Origin: Balneolaceae bacterium
GTDB lineage: Bacteria > Bacteroidota > Rhodothermia > Balneolales > Balneolaceae
Assembly: GCA_007134085.1 (NCBI GenBank)
Contig: SLLL01000017.1
Span: 1-40,820 of the forward strand
DNA: 40,820 bases
Direction: 5' to 3'
Shown: positions 15,470 through 24,939 of the stretch, piece after piece
How the letters are laid out: each line of letters opens with the position of its first letter
How positions within the stretch are numbered: position 1 is the first letter of the stretch
Program-made: the position numbers and the translations under genes
The notes under the pieces: model-generated
Told to the model about the DNA's origin: nothing
Databases searched by the model: none
The model's input: only the letters and a program-made list of their open reading frames with translations

Positions 15470-16462
15470 TTGCCCAAAACCATCTACGATATTGCAAAAG
15501 AAGCGGGCGTGAGTATTGCAACTGTTTCGAGGGTATTTAACAGCTCGAACAGCGTTAAAGAGTCAACCCGCGAAAAGATCCTTAAAATTGCGGACGATCT
15601 GGGATATCACCCACAGGCGTATGCTCAAGGGTTGGCCAGTAAGAAAAAAAACAGCATCATGCTGCTTGTGCCCGTAATGTCTAACTATTTCTTCACAGAA
15701 ATTCTTCGCGGGACGCAGGATGTATTGGCTAATGAAAATATTGAGCTTACCATTCTTAATATCAATCAGGAGAAAGGTACATTTTCTCAGGTTGAACAGG
15801 TCATTAAACGTCAATGGGCAGATGGTTACCTTCTTGTTTCCCTTCATTTATCCCAGCAGGAACTTCAAAAACTGAAGCGATACAAAGTACCCATAAGCCT
15901 TCTTGATGACCACTCCACCCATTTCGATTCCGTTAGCTTTAACAACGAACAAGGCGGATACACAGCCACGAAATATCTGCTGAATAAAGGTTATAAACGA
16001 ATTATGTTTCTTTCTGGCAGTAAAGAAGCTTTACCAAATAAGGAACGTTATAAAGGTTATAAAAAAGCACTTGCTGAATTCAAGGTTAAACCTGATGAAA
16101 GCATATATATTACTGGCGATTCTATGGATAGAGACGGCTTTACCGAAAAAAACGGGTATGAGGCAATGTGTAAAATTATTAGCCTCAATGAACCCGCAGA
16201 AGCCATTTTTTGCACATCTGATATTAAAGCTGTAGGTGCGCTGAAAGCGATGAATGATGCAGGTATCAGAATTCCGCTTATTAGCTATGATGACTTATCC
16301 ATTTCAGAATACATTGGGCTTTCAACAATCTCACAACCCATGTACAAGATGGGGTGTCAGGCAACAAGGCACCTTCTTAACCGTATTGATAATCACGACG
16401 TAATCATTTGTGATCACATCCATAATCCGGAACTAATTATCCGTAACTCCTCCGAAATTTGA
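15470..16462 (+). CDS. LacI/GalR-family transcriptional regulator
   Basis: 330 residues. The helix-turn-helix opens the protein (TIYDIAKEAGVSIATVSRVFN, residues 3-23). A hinge helix follows (GYHPQAYAQGLASKK), then a two-lobed periplasmic-binding-protein-like sensor domain to the end. Translation starts at a TTG (15470) preceded by AAAGAG; starting at any later Met would cut into the DNA-binding domain. The position between a starch-binding lipoprotein and a GH13 enzyme suggests a maltodextrin-responsive regulator. The operators at 13927 and 14067 are the likely targets. No matching operator was seen in its own upstream region. It is 19 bp upstream of the GH13 gene and probably co-transcribed with it. 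Confidence 0.93.
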   Translation: MPKTIYDIAKEAGVSIATVSRVFNSSNSVKESTREKILKIADDLGYHPQAYAQGLASKKKNSIMLLVPVMSNYFFTEILRGTQDVLANENIELTILNINQEKGTFSQVEQVIKRQWADGYLLVSLHLSQQELQKLKRYKVPISLLDDHSTHFDSVSFNNEQGGYTATKYLLNKGYKRIMFLSGSKEALPNKERYKGYKKALAEFKVKPDESIYITGDSMDRDGFTEKNGYEAMCKIISLNEPAEAIFCTSDIKAVGALKAMNDAGIRIPLISYDDLSISEYIGLSTISQPMYKMGCQATRHLLNRIDNHDVIICDHIHNPELIIRNSSEI

Positions 16463-16481
16463 TACCGATAACCAGACTTCT

Positions 16482-19388
16482 ATGAGAACTTTGCGACATC
16501 TCCTCACATTAATTTTCATTCTTTTCCCAACATTAATTGCTGCTCAGCAAACTATTGATGTTACATTCCGATATAATCCGTCTGATAATGCAGTTCGAAG
16601 TTTTGTGCCGGGTTCTTTTAATGGTTGGGGGCCTAATAGTAATGGTGTGATAAACCCCACAGCCGTTTCACTCTTGGCGGAAGATCAAGAGTACAGTTTT
16701 AGCTATCAGACAATTTCACTTGAGGTGGGTGGTGGCTCAGAAAGTTTTCAGGGCGCTTCCGGATATGGCTATAAGTTTCACGAGCATTACAATCAGGCAG
16801 GTACCCAGTGGCAGTGGTTTACAGACCCAATCAACCCGATAGCCATTGGAGCCAACGACGACTCCTTCATTGAAGTTACACATCCTCTAATATTCCAAAT
16901 TGAACCCTTCGCTAATAGTGTGCAGAGGGATGACCCTCCCTATCTCAGGGCAACGGTTGCCGCTTTGGAAAGTGACCCTATCGATCCAGAGGCTTCTTAC
17001 ATTGTAGTAAATGGTACCCGCTCTGAGCGATTTGCTGATTTTTATGAACCGGAAAGGCAGCTGTTACTGGTGCCATCCATCAGTGAACTGGATATAGATC
17101 TGAACATCGGCCTTAATACCATTGAAATTGAAGCGGTTACGATGGAAGGCGTCTCCCTTCGGCAATCGGTAACCTTCACTTATATTGCCACTCCAGAGGT
17201 GGTTAACAGTCCGCGGCCAGTAGGGCTGGAGGATGGTATAACGTATCATGCTGATAATCCTTCGGCAGTAAGTTTCTCCGTTTTTGCACCCGGCAAGGAG
17301 TTTGTGTATCTGATTGGCGACCATAGTGACTGGCAGGCACAGGAAGAATTTTTGATGAAGCGTGATGCTCCCAGAGCCGATTCGGTTCATTTCTGGATTA
17401 CAGTTGATGATTTCACTCCAGGAGAGGCCTACCGTTTTCAATATTTGATTGATGGTGAGATCCGAACGGCCGACCTCTTTTCTGAACTCGTACTGCATCC
17501 ATCACGGGATCAGCAGATTTCATCGTCTGTATTTCCTGATATGCCCCCTTACCCTCAGGGGTTAACCACGGAATATGTAACGGTTATTCATCCCGGAAGA
17601 GAAGCTTATGAGTGGCAGGTAACCGATTTCCAGCGTCCGCTGGTTGACGAATTGGTGGTGTATGAGCTGTTGTTACGCGATTTTGTTGACCACAGCACCT
17701 TCGAAATCCTCCGCGATACACTTGGCTACCTGGAAAGATTGGGTGTAAATGTTGTAGAATTGATGCCGGTTCAGGAGTTTGACGGTAACCTGAGCTGGGG
17801 CTACAATCCGGTATTTCATGGAGCGCTGGACAAATCGTACGGTACGCGCAGAATGTTTAAAGAATTTGTTGATGAAGCGCACAGCCGTGGTATGGCGGTG
17901 GTGCTTGATGTTGTATATAACCATGCTCATGATGACTCTCCGCTTATACGAACATTTGGTACGAACCGGGTTGGTTCAAATACAGCGTTTAGTGCCGGTA
18001 ATCCGTTATTGGGGCCTGGGCACGCATATAATGTATTTTTCCACCTGAATCACGATCACCCTTATATAAAATACTGGGTTGACCGGATGAACCGCTACTG
18101 GCTGGAAACCTATAATGTTGATGGCTTTCGGTTTGATTTAACAAAAGGATTTGCATCAAACGTAAATAATCAGGCACTGCTTGACGGGAACAATCCACGG
18201 CGAATTGCTAACCTGAAGCGTATGTATGATGTAATCAGGGAGTATGATGAGGATGCGTATATCATACTGGAGCATTTTGCAGCAAACAGCGAAGAACGTG
18301 AGCTTGAACAACACGGAATGCTTCTCTGGGGCAATCACAATTTTAATTACTCTGAAGGTGCTATGGGCTGGAACCAGGGCGGAAATTCTGATATGTCCGG
18401 TATCTATTTCGGTAACAGAGGTTTTGAAAATCCACATCTCATAGGTTATATGGAGAGCCATGATGAGCAGTGGCTGATGCATAAAATGGCCAATTTCGGA
18501 AATCAAAGCAATCCGGATTATGATGTACGCGAGCTGGATGTAGCACTTCAGCGAATGAAACTTGCAGCAACATTTTTCTTCACGATTCCCGGGCCAAAAA
18601 TGCTGTGGCAGTTTGGGGAATTGGGTTATGGATACGCAGCTGGTGAATGCGTGAAGCCGGGTGATGGAAGTGATGGTGATTGTCGCCCTGAAGATCCGGG
18701 CCGAACAGCAGAAAAACCTGTACGATGGGAGTATTATGATGAAGAAAACAGAAACCGCGTATACCGGTCGTATGGTGAGCTTACAAGGTTACGGCGGTCC
18801 AGCCCGGTGTTTACAAGCAGAGAAACAGAGTTTACATCACAGCTGCGAGGTGAAACCAAATGGATTCGCCTCGAGCATTCAGATATGAACGCAGTTATTG
18901 TTGGCAATTTTGGTGTGTTTGAAAATGAGATGAGTGTTGAATTTCCTCACGATGGAGAGTGGTTTGAATTTGTAACGGGAACTTCTGAAACATTTTCAGG
19001 TGGATCGACAGACTTTTTCCTTGCACCGGGTGAGTTTAGGATCTACACTTCAGAATGGGTAGAACCTGCCGAAACAAATGTATTTTTCAAAGTTGGTGAA
19101 GATGGATTTGCATCGGTACCTGAAGAGTTCAGGCTGAATTCGAATTATCCGAATCCATTTAATCCATCAACAAATATTGAGTATGAGGTGCCACGGGAGG
19201 CAGCCTTATCCATCCGGGTTTATGATATGCTGGGCAGGGAAGTAGTCACGCTGGTTAATGATGATGCTCACCGCCCGGGTAGGTTTACCGTCTCATTCGA
19301 CGGGAGCGCACTCAGCAGCGGAGTGTATATTGCAAGGCTTGTTACTGGTAGTACCTCCTCCATCGAAAAAATGACGTTGATAAAGTGA
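16482..19388 (+). CDS. Secreted GH13 alpha-amylase-family glycoside hydrolase with T9SS sorting domain
   Basis: 968 residues. A signal peptide covers residues 1-21 (cleavage near AAQQ). Next comes an N-terminal beta-sandwich with SFNGWGPNSNG, and an E-set/CBM48-like domain near 255-345 (VSFSVFAPGKEFVYLIGDHSDW). The GH13 barrel shows region I DVVYNHA (476-482), the nucleophile D552 in GFRFD, the acid/base E597 in ILEHF, and region IV ESHDEQ with H660 and D661. A C-terminal beta domain is followed by a type A T9SS sorting domain (about 885-968) with NYPNPFNPSTNIEY, YDMLGREV and GVYIARL. It should be exported to the surface by the SprA translocon. The exact specificity (amylase, pullulanase or branching-like) cannot be set. 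Confidence 0.94.
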   Translation: MRTLRHLLTLIFILFPTLIAAQQTIDVTFRYNPSDNAVRSFVPGSFNGWGPNSNGVINPTAVSLLAEDQEYSFSYQTISLEVGGGSESFQGASGYGYKFHEHYNQAGTQWQWFTDPINPIAIGANDDSFIEVTHPLIFQIEPFANSVQRDDPPYLRATVAALESDPIDPEASYIVVNGTRSERFADFYEPERQLLLVPSISELDIDLNIGLNTIEIEAVTMEGVSLRQSVTFTYIATPEVVNSPRPVGLEDGITYHADNPSAVSFSVFAPGKEFVYLIGDHSDWQAQEEFLMKRDAPRADSVHFWITVDDFTPGEAYRFQYLIDGEIRTADLFSELVLHPSRDQQISSSVFPDMPPYPQGLTTEYVTVIHPGREAYEWQVTDFQRPLVDELVVYELLLRDFVDHSTFEILRDTLGYLERLGVNVVELMPVQEFDGNLSWGYNPVFHGALDKSYGTRRMFKEFVDEAHSRGMAVVLDVVYNHAHDDSPLIRTFGTNRVGSNTAFSAGNPLLGPGHAYNVFFHLNHDHPYIKYWVDRMNRYWLETYNVDGFRFDLTKGFASNVNNQALLDGNNPRRIANLKRMYDVIREYDEDAYIILEHFAANSEERELEQHGMLLWGNHNFNYSEGAMGWNQGGNSDMSGIYFGNRGFENPHLIGYMESHDEQWLMHKMANFGNQSNPDYDVRELDVALQRMKLAATFFFTIPGPKMLWQFGELGYGYAAGECVKPGDGSDGDCRPEDPGRTAEKPVRWEYYDEENRNRVYRSYGELTRLRRSSPVFTSRETEFTSQLRGETKWIRLEHSDMNAVIVGNFGVFENEMSVEFPHDGEWFEFVTGTSETFSGGSTDFFLAPGEFRIYTSEWVEPAETNVFFKVGEDGFASVPEEFRLNSNYPNPFNPSTNIEYEVPREAALSIRVYDMLGREVVTLVNDDAHRPGRFTVSFDGSALSSGVYIARLVTGSTSSIEKMTLIK

Positions 19389-19469
19389 GTGGATTATGAA
19401 AGAAGTTCAGTGTTTTTTTGAGGGCAGGATTATCACGCTTTAAATACTGATACTGAATCCAAACAAGTT

Positions 19470-19496
19470 AAACCCCCTTTTCAGGGGTTTTTCTTT
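19470..19496 (+). terminator. Rho-independent terminator after the GH13 gene
   Basis: AAACCCC (19470-19476) and GGGGTTT (19484-19490) form a 7-bp stem with a 7-nt loop, and TTCTTT follows. On the other strand the A-run upstream gives a partial T-run, so it may also stop transcription coming from menB. The rest of the 297-bp spacer 19389-19685 holds nothing I can recognise. Confidence 0.85.
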
Positions 19497-19685
19497 GTGA
19501 TGGGGATAATTTACCCGGCATTGGATGCGGGACTATTGTTGTTTATCCGCCTCAGGAGGATGGCCCGTTATATCTTTTTGAGCAAACCAAGATCGTAGCT
19601 ATTTGATTAAATATTGCAACTTCTCATGTTCAAATGTTAAACATCGCTTAACCATTGAAGTTATTCGGCTATACCCTGTACTTGT

Positions 19686-20525
19686 TTAAAGAGACAACCA
19701 CGGGAATTTCCTGAAATCAGGTTTTCGTTTTTCGAGAAATGCATTTCGGCCTTCCTCGGCCTCTTCGGTCATGTATGCAAGCCGGGTTGCTTCACCGGAA
19801 AATACTTGTTGGCCAACCATTCCATCATCTACAAGGTTAAACGCAAATTTGATCATTCTAATCGCAGTAGGGCTCTTCCCGAGAATCTCCTGTGCCCATT
19901 CAAATGCTGTCTCTTCAAGCTCATCATGCGGCACAACTGTATTTACCATGCCCATTTCGTACGCTTCCTGTGCAGAATAATCTCTCCCGAGAAAGAAAAT
20001 TTCCCGTGCCCGTTTTTGCCCAACCTGCCGTGCGAGCAGAGCGGAGCCAAAGCCGCCATCAAAACTTGCTACATCGGCGTCAGTCTGTTTGAAAATCCCG
20101 TGCTCTTTGCTGGCCAGCGTCATATCACAAACAACATGCAGGCTGTGCCCGCCACCCACTGCCCAACCGGGAACCACGCAAATTACCACTTTGCTCATGA
20201 AGCGAATCAACCTTTGTATATCCAGAACATTGAGGCGCTGAACGCCATCAGTACCTTCGTAACCTTTTGCCCCGCGTACTTTTTGGTCTCCGCCTGAACA
20301 AAATGCCCAGCCGCCATCTCTGGGCGACGGCCCTTCACCCGAAAGAAGTATCACGCCTATAGAGGTATCCTCACGGGCGTCGATTAGGGCTTCCTCAAGT
20401 TCATACAGCGTTTTAGGGCGGAATGCATTACGAACTTCAGGGCGGTTGAACGCTATCCGTGCAACACCATCACGTTTCTTAAATGTAATATCTTCAAATT
20501 CTTTAACGGTTTTCCAGTTACTCAT
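19686..20525 (-). CDS. menB: 1,4-dihydroxy-2-naphthoyl-CoA synthase
   Basis: 279 residues, crotonase fold. It cyclises o-succinylbenzoyl-CoA to 1,4-dihydroxy-2-naphthoyl-CoA in menaquinone synthesis. Family markers are AFCSGGDQKVRG for the oxyanion hole, PGWAVGGGHSLHVVCDMTLAS, and KQTDADVASFDGGFGSA. The Asp at residue 149 (QTD) replaces the Gly found in E. coli MenB (QTG), which marks a type II, bicarbonate-independent enzyme such as the mycobacterial one. The C-terminal NAFLEKRKPDFRKFPW is typical. It is the last gene of the men operon in this window, 52 bp after menH, and converges with the GH13 gene. Confidence 0.97.
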   Translation of the reverse strand: MSNWKTVKEFEDITFKKRDGVARIAFNRPEVRNAFRPKTLYELEEALIDAREDTSIGVILLSGEGPSPRDGGWAFCSGGDQKVRGAKGYEGTDGVQRLNVLDIQRLIRFMSKVVICVVPGWAVGGGHSLHVVCDMTLASKEHGIFKQTDADVASFDGGFGSALLARQVGQKRAREIFFLGRDYSAQEAYEMGMVNTVVPHDELEETAFEWAQEILGKSPTAIRMIKFAFNLVDDGMVGQQVFSGEATRLAYMTEEAEEGRNAFLEKRKPDFRKFPWLSL

Positions 20526-20577
20526 AGATTCGTTTTTTTAGGTTAGATACGTTCGATAAATGTATCAAAGATCTTAG

Positions 20578-21390
20578 TTAATGTGAAAAGGGAGTGATGG
20601 CGACTTTAATGATTTTCACAACTTCTAAGGGCTTGTCAGTATGTACACGATGCCCTGCTTCCTCAATAATATGATGATGAAAATTAGGTGATCTATCTGC
20701 GATCTCTTTCTGAAGCTGAACATATTTTGGGTCAAGGCTACCGCTTATTAAGTGAATGGGAAAATTTAACGGCAGATTATTGCATACAGAAGGCATTATT
20801 CCAGATCCAAATTCGCGCAGTGACCTAGCCATTAAAGCCGGACTTTGCGCTCTAATGATCGTTTCATAATTCTCAGCTGCCTTTTTTGGTGTGTTAGAAA
20901 AGAGGGGCAGTTTCACCCAGTTATCAACAAACTTAGTGAAATTGGTTTCAGCTGCATCAGCACGCTTGGCATCCACTAATCGGCGCTCTTGTCGTTGATC
21001 CTCCCCGGTTATACCACAATGAGCGCTCTCGATAATTGCACCATCAAAATAATCGGGAGAATTAGAAATCAACTGAAATGCCAGCCTGCCGCCCATGCTG
21101 TATCCGTAGATAAACAGATTGGAAAATGAGAGCCTGTCTAACACGGATTGCAGTTGATTGGCCTGATTTTCAGAGGTAAGAATACCATCAATATCCGGCG
21201 TTTCCGTGCGCCCATGGCCGGCAAGGCCGATGGTTACCGGGTTGCAAAACGTTTTAAGTGGCTCAATCAATGGAGTAAAAACATCTGCGGAGCCCATAAA
21301 ACCGTGAAGCATCAACAGGTATGGATAATCGCTATTCGATTTATGAATGGTGCAGCTGTATTTAACAGAATCTGCAATGAGCTGAAACAT
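20578..21390 (-). CDS. menH: MenH-like alpha/beta hydrolase (SHCHC synthase)
   Basis: 270 residues with an alpha/beta-hydrolase fold: LLMLHGFMGS at the oxyanion loop, nucleophile S98 in GYSMGG, an Asp in SGSLDPK, and the catalytic His in EAGHRVHTDKP. In menaquinone synthesis MenH removes pyruvate from the MenD product to give SHCHC. The motif HGFMGS and the position directly after menD (stop and start separated by one base) support MenH over a generic hydrolase. It is likely translationally coupled to menD. Confidence 0.88.
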   Translation of the reverse strand: MFQLIADSVKYSCTIHKSNSDYPYLLMLHGFMGSADVFTPLIEPLKTFCNPVTIGLAGHGRTETPDIDGILTSENQANQLQSVLDRLSFSNLFIYGYSMGGRLAFQLISNSPDYFDGAIIESAHCGITGEDQRQERRLVDAKRADAAETNFTKFVDNWVKLPLFSNTPKKAAENYETIIRAQSPALMARSLREFGSGIMPSVCNNLPLNFPIHLISGSLDPKYVQLQKEIADRSPNFHHHIIEEAGHRVHTDKPLEVVKIIKVAITPFSH

Positions 21391-21391
21391 G

Positions 21392-23074
21392 TTAGAGAGT
21401 TTCTCTGAGGTTCATACTGGCTCCAGCATCCGTAATACACTCCACTACGGTTGATGTTTTCATCGACTTAAGGTCAAGTGCATCTAAATCATCCAAATGT
21501 TCAACACGAATGTATGGTAGCTTCGAGGCATTTGCCAGGAACTGAATATCTACATCCTGAGGTGTAAGGAAATACTCTTCAAAAAGATGAGCTTTCCCCT
21601 GATCTTTCAGCATCTTGTAAACCGGCAGCATATTGAAAATTGTTCCGCCGCCATTGTTAATTACCACGGATACTACCGGATTTTGAAGCTGCTTAAGCGA
21701 AAATAGCGCATTACTGTCGTGAAGAAAGGCGAGGTCTCCCACAAAACAGCAAACCGGTTTTGATGATGAGAGTGTAATTCCCGCAGCAGTAGAGAGTATA
21801 CCGTCTATGCCCGCTGCTCCCCGGTTTACAAACTGATTTTTTAGGGTCACACCAAACTGAGCCATATCCCGGGCGGGGAAGGAGTTGGAAAGCATTATAT
21901 TCCAGCTCTCAGGCAACTTTTTCGAAATGGTATTGAAAATGTGCCCATCTGTCAGTTTTGAACTGTTTTTAAGAGATGCTTCAAGCCGGCCGGCCGCGGC
22001 AATATTGCGGGTTTGCCAGCTTTTTAACCACTTTTCCGAACTGCGTGCTTTAATTTGTCGCGTGTCAAAAGAGTCGTTTGGACTCAAAACAATACGATGG
22101 GGAACCTTTTTGAAATGATCTTGCCAGGTATCTCGTCCTAAAAATTGGATAACAGGTACATCATCCCAATTTTCAAGTGCTGAAAGTATTGGTTTTGTGA
22201 AGGGTTGATCGCCAAATTGAAGGATGAGATCAGGCTTCAGCTCTTTCTGGATATCCTGGTTTCTTAAAAGAGTATCGAACCGGCCAATCATGTGATTATC
22301 AGAAACTGAGCTTCCCGGTTCTGCAATTACAGGGCAGTTCAGCAAATTGCTGAGCGAATTAAGCTGATTGTTTAAAGCAGAGTTTGGATTGGCAGGGCCA
22401 GCTAAAATGAGAATCTTTTCAGACTGGTTGATCAGTTTTATCAGTTCTTCTCCGAGATGTATTGTGGCTGATGGGGCATCAACTTTTTTAATATGTTTCG
22501 TCTGGCTCTCAAATGTGTCGATCACTTCTTTCAACTGATCGGCTGTTGGCTCGAGCGGTTTTCTGAATGGCAGATTAATGTGAGCAGCTCCGCATTTTTT
22601 TATGGACTCCTCAACAGCCTGCCCGGCTAATAACTTCAGGCGGGCGATATCATCACGTTCATAGGCAGGTTCACCCGCTTCATGAAAGAATACCGCCTGA
22701 TCTCCAAAAATCTTGATTTGGTCAACCGTTTGAGAGCTGCCGATTCCCCGAAGGTTTGGCGGGCGGTCAGCGGATAAGACAATCATGGGCGTGCCCGATT
22801 CTTTCGCCTCTGTAACACCCGGCATGTAGTTTGCCACAGCCGTACCTGAGGTACAAATCAATAGAGCAGGCATACCGCTTTCTTTACCAATGCCAAGTGC
22901 CATAAATGCCGCAGAGCGTTCATCAAGCACAACTTTTTTACTCAGGCCGGGGTGCAATGCTGCAGCGAGTGCTAGAGGAGTAGATCTTGATCCCGGAGAA
23001 ATAATCGCATGCTTAACCCCCTGAACACAGAGAGAATCAATCAAATCGGCAGCCCATTGCAGTGGATTATGCAT
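21392..23074 (-). CDS. menD: SEPHCHC synthase (thiamine-diphosphate enzyme)
   Basis: 560 residues from the ATG at 23074. It adds the succinic-semialdehyde unit from 2-oxoglutarate to isochorismate. The N-terminal domain begins WAADLIDSLCVQGVKHAIISPGSRSTPLALAA, a MenD signature with SPGSRS. The C-terminal thiamine-diphosphate domain has NRGAAGIDGILSTAAG and GDLAFLHDSNALFSLKQLQNPVVSVVINNGGGTIFNMLP. A TTG at 23086 would add four residues, but the ATG is the more usual start and overlaps the menF stop by 8 bp, a standard coupling arrangement. Length is within the family range. Confidence 0.97.
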   Translation of the reverse strand: MHNPLQWAADLIDSLCVQGVKHAIISPGSRSTPLALAAALHPGLSKKVVLDERSAAFMALGIGKESGMPALLICTSGTAVANYMPGVTEAKESGTPMIVLSADRPPNLRGIGSSQTVDQIKIFGDQAVFFHEAGEPAYERDDIARLKLLAGQAVEESIKKCGAAHINLPFRKPLEPTADQLKEVIDTFESQTKHIKKVDAPSATIHLGEELIKLINQSEKILILAGPANPNSALNNQLNSLSNLLNCPVIAEPGSSVSDNHMIGRFDTLLRNQDIQKELKPDLILQFGDQPFTKPILSALENWDDVPVIQFLGRDTWQDHFKKVPHRIVLSPNDSFDTRQIKARSSEKWLKSWQTRNIAAAGRLEASLKNSSKLTDGHIFNTISKKLPESWNIMLSNSFPARDMAQFGVTLKNQFVNRGAAGIDGILSTAAGITLSSSKPVCCFVGDLAFLHDSNALFSLKQLQNPVVSVVINNGGGTIFNMLPVYKMLKDQGKAHLFEEYFLTPQDVDIQFLANASKLPYIRVEHLDDLDALDLKSMKTSTVVECITDAGASMNLRETL

Positions 23075-24521
23075 ACTCTTCGTCAAGCCTGTTCAGAGCA
23101 TCAAGCAGGGGAGTGAATTTCATGAGCGTCTCTTTCCACTCTTTTGCGGGATCGGAGTCCGCCACGATACCACAGCCTGCATATAGTGTGGCATTATTAT
23201 CATGGAGTAGCGCACTTCGAATGGCAACAGCAAACTCTCCCGAGCCTGTCAGGTTAAACCAGCCGATTGGAGCTGCGTACCAGCCGCGGTCAATCTGTTC
23301 GATTTCATGGATATGCGGAACAGCCTGCTTTTTAGGATAACCGCCAACAGCGGGTGTAGGATGCAGTTCACTGATAAGCTCGTGAATTTGTACTCCCTCT
23401 TTGATGGATGCCTTAATTGGGGTAAACAGATGCTGAACATTGTGCAGCTTCTTGATTTTGGGCTGTCGTGGGTGTTCAATACGGTAGCTGAATTTCTCAA
23501 GACTATCGCCAATGGATTGAACCACAAACTGATGCTCATCGCGGTCTTTCTTGCTTTTCAACAAACTGTGTGCCAGTGATGCATCCTCCAATGCACTCCG
23601 CCCGCGTGAAATACTGCCCGCAAGCCCTTCAGTTGAAAATTCACCATCACGGAAAGAAGCTAACCGTTCCGGTGTTGCCCCTATGAATGATGTATCTGCA
23701 TCTTTCTGAATCAAAAAGTTGTAGCAATCGGGGTAAGATTCGCGCAAGTGATGTGCCAATACAGTAGGCTTTAGCTTGCAGCGGGACTGAAGATTGAGCT
23801 GTCTTGCCAATACAATTTTCTCAAATGTGCCTTTTGCAATTTCATTTCGGGCAACCTCAACTTTTTCAATCCACTTGCTGCGGTCTTCCGGTTGCTGCAG
23901 GGTACAAAGTATATTGTTACGAAATACTTTTTCCCGCTCAGAATGATTCAGTTCGCCGGCAAGATTCAGGAAATCTGTGATACGAAAAATCACTTCCTGA
24001 TAAATATCATCAGCAGTTCGGTTCTCTTTTTCAAAAACAAGTGTAAGTAGGTGCAGATGGCCTATTTCAATCAGCATCCATTCGGGTAAAACAAATCGTG
24101 CTGAACCAAATTTTTTCCATACAGAACCCACATTATGATCACTAAATGAGTAACCGCCCAAGAAAAGCGGCCCAGCCATGGCATGCTTGTATGATGTGTA
24201 TGCTTCGATCTCTTTTTTTAGCTGAATAGTTTGCTGGGATATTTCCCGGAACCGATCTGTGCCGGTGGCTTTGAGTTCGCGAACTTTACCTGCTGCTGAG
24301 ATAGAAATGGAATTATCAGGATGATTCCAGTAAAATTTTTCTTCGTAATCGTGCTTTATCTCAAGCGCTGCGAGCGGATCAATACCTGCAATTGGTAATG
24401 TAATAGAAAGAAGAGGGGAATCAGATACAGCTGCTTTCTGCAGAAATTTTGTAAAGGCTTGTGATTCAAGCGATTCAACAAATAGTGTAGGGATAATATC
24501 TTCGTCTTTGGCAGAATTCAT
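23067..24521 (-). CDS. menF: Isochorismate synthase
   Basis: 484 residues, chorismate-binding fold in the C-terminal half. It isomerises chorismate to isochorismate, the entry step of menaquinone synthesis. Motifs are KIVLARQLNL, FIGATPERLASF, EGLAGSISRG, ELHPTPAVGGYPK and GWYAAPIGWFN, and then a YAGCGIVADSDPAKEWKET Mg-binding end. The N-terminal 180 residues are poorly conserved, as usual for MenF. It is the first gene of the menF-menD-menH-menB operon and starts 142 bp downstream of the DUF4290-like gene. menC, menE and menA are not in the window. Confidence 0.95.
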   Translation of the reverse strand: MNSAKDEDIIPTLFVESLESQAFTKFLQKAAVSDSPLLSITLPIAGIDPLAALEIKHDYEEKFYWNHPDNSISISAAGKVRELKATGTDRFREISQQTIQLKKEIEAYTSYKHAMAGPLFLGGYSFSDHNVGSVWKKFGSARFVLPEWMLIEIGHLHLLTLVFEKENRTADDIYQEVIFRITDFLNLAGELNHSEREKVFRNNILCTLQQPEDRSKWIEKVEVARNEIAKGTFEKIVLARQLNLQSRCKLKPTVLAHHLRESYPDCYNFLIQKDADTSFIGATPERLASFRDGEFSTEGLAGSISRGRSALEDASLAHSLLKSKKDRDEHQFVVQSIGDSLEKFSYRIEHPRQPKIKKLHNVQHLFTPIKASIKEGVQIHELISELHPTPAVGGYPKKQAVPHIHEIEQIDRGWYAAPIGWFNLTGSGEFAVAIRSALLHDNNATLYAGCGIVADSDPAKEWKETLMKFTPLLDALNRLDEEYA

Positions 24522-24627
24522 CTAAAGAGCATTCGTTCTTTTCAATACTTTCAATAAAAATTGAAAGTTAATAATTCCATCGCAAGAAATCTACTTATCT
24601 TTTTGCAGCGCAGAGGTTAGGTGCAAT

Positions 24628-24659
24628 CGGGAAAGTTGGTAGTTTGAAGGGAAGTTGGT
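24628..24659. repeat. Imperfect direct repeat upstream of menF
   Basis: GGGAAAGTTGGT (24629-24640) recurs as GGGAAGTTGGT (24649-24659), with AGTTTGAA between. It sits in the 142-bp spacer between the DUF4290-like gene and menF. Short and of unclear meaning. Confidence 0.3.
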
Positions 24660-24663
24660 GATT

Positions 24664-24939
24664 TTACTCTGCATCATCAACCAATCCACTTTCAAACGGA
24701 TTTTTTATGCCGTAATCGGTTGGATTAAATTCTGCCAGCTCAAAAAAGTATTCCCACGCGAGTTTACTTTGCCCGTTTTTGTCAACCCAGTTTGGATGGC
24801 TCTGTTTGATTAATCCCACAACCCGCTTTGCGTAGCTGAGGCGTTCATCAAAATCTTCTATTCGGGGGATAGCAGCAATCATTAGGTCGAGATTGTATCC
24901 GCAGTCGTAATCTTTCGGTTTACTTTGGTCTAAAAACAT
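24664..24939 (-). CDS. Small DUF4290-like protein of unknown function
   Basis: 91 residues, acidic, no signal peptide or membrane segment. The stretch YNLDLMIAAIPRIEDFDERLSYAKRVVGLI followed by HPNWVD and SKLAWEYFFELAEFNPTDYGIKNPFE follows the layout of the Bacteroidota DUF4290 family (YGRN-x-Q, then IEDRxxR, then HKLWDHLxxMSDFxLD). I recognised it by pattern and not by search, and it is shorter than the typical family member. It lies upstream of menF on the same strand and is divergent from the cysteine/cystathionine enzyme gene. No function can be assigned. Confidence 0.6.
   Translation of the reverse strand: MFLDQSKPKDYDCGYNLDLMIAAIPRIEDFDERLSYAKRVVGLIKQSHPNWVDKNGQSKLAWEYFFELAEFNPTDYGIKNPFESGLVDDAE

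Noticed and set aside
17064-17498. Open frame of 144 codons on the minus strand inside the GH13 gene
   Set aside because: It is antisense to a conserved enzyme with intact motifs, and its composition looks like a coding shadow.
19806-20297. Open frame of 163 codons on the plus strand inside menB
   Set aside because: It is fully antisense to a well-supported menB gene, and its product has no recognisable domain or signal.
24628-24659. Direct repeat upstream of menF as a possible trace of a second S23-type cassette
   Set aside because: Only two short imperfect copies, no S23 ORF and no inverted arm are present, so it was kept only as a minor repeat.
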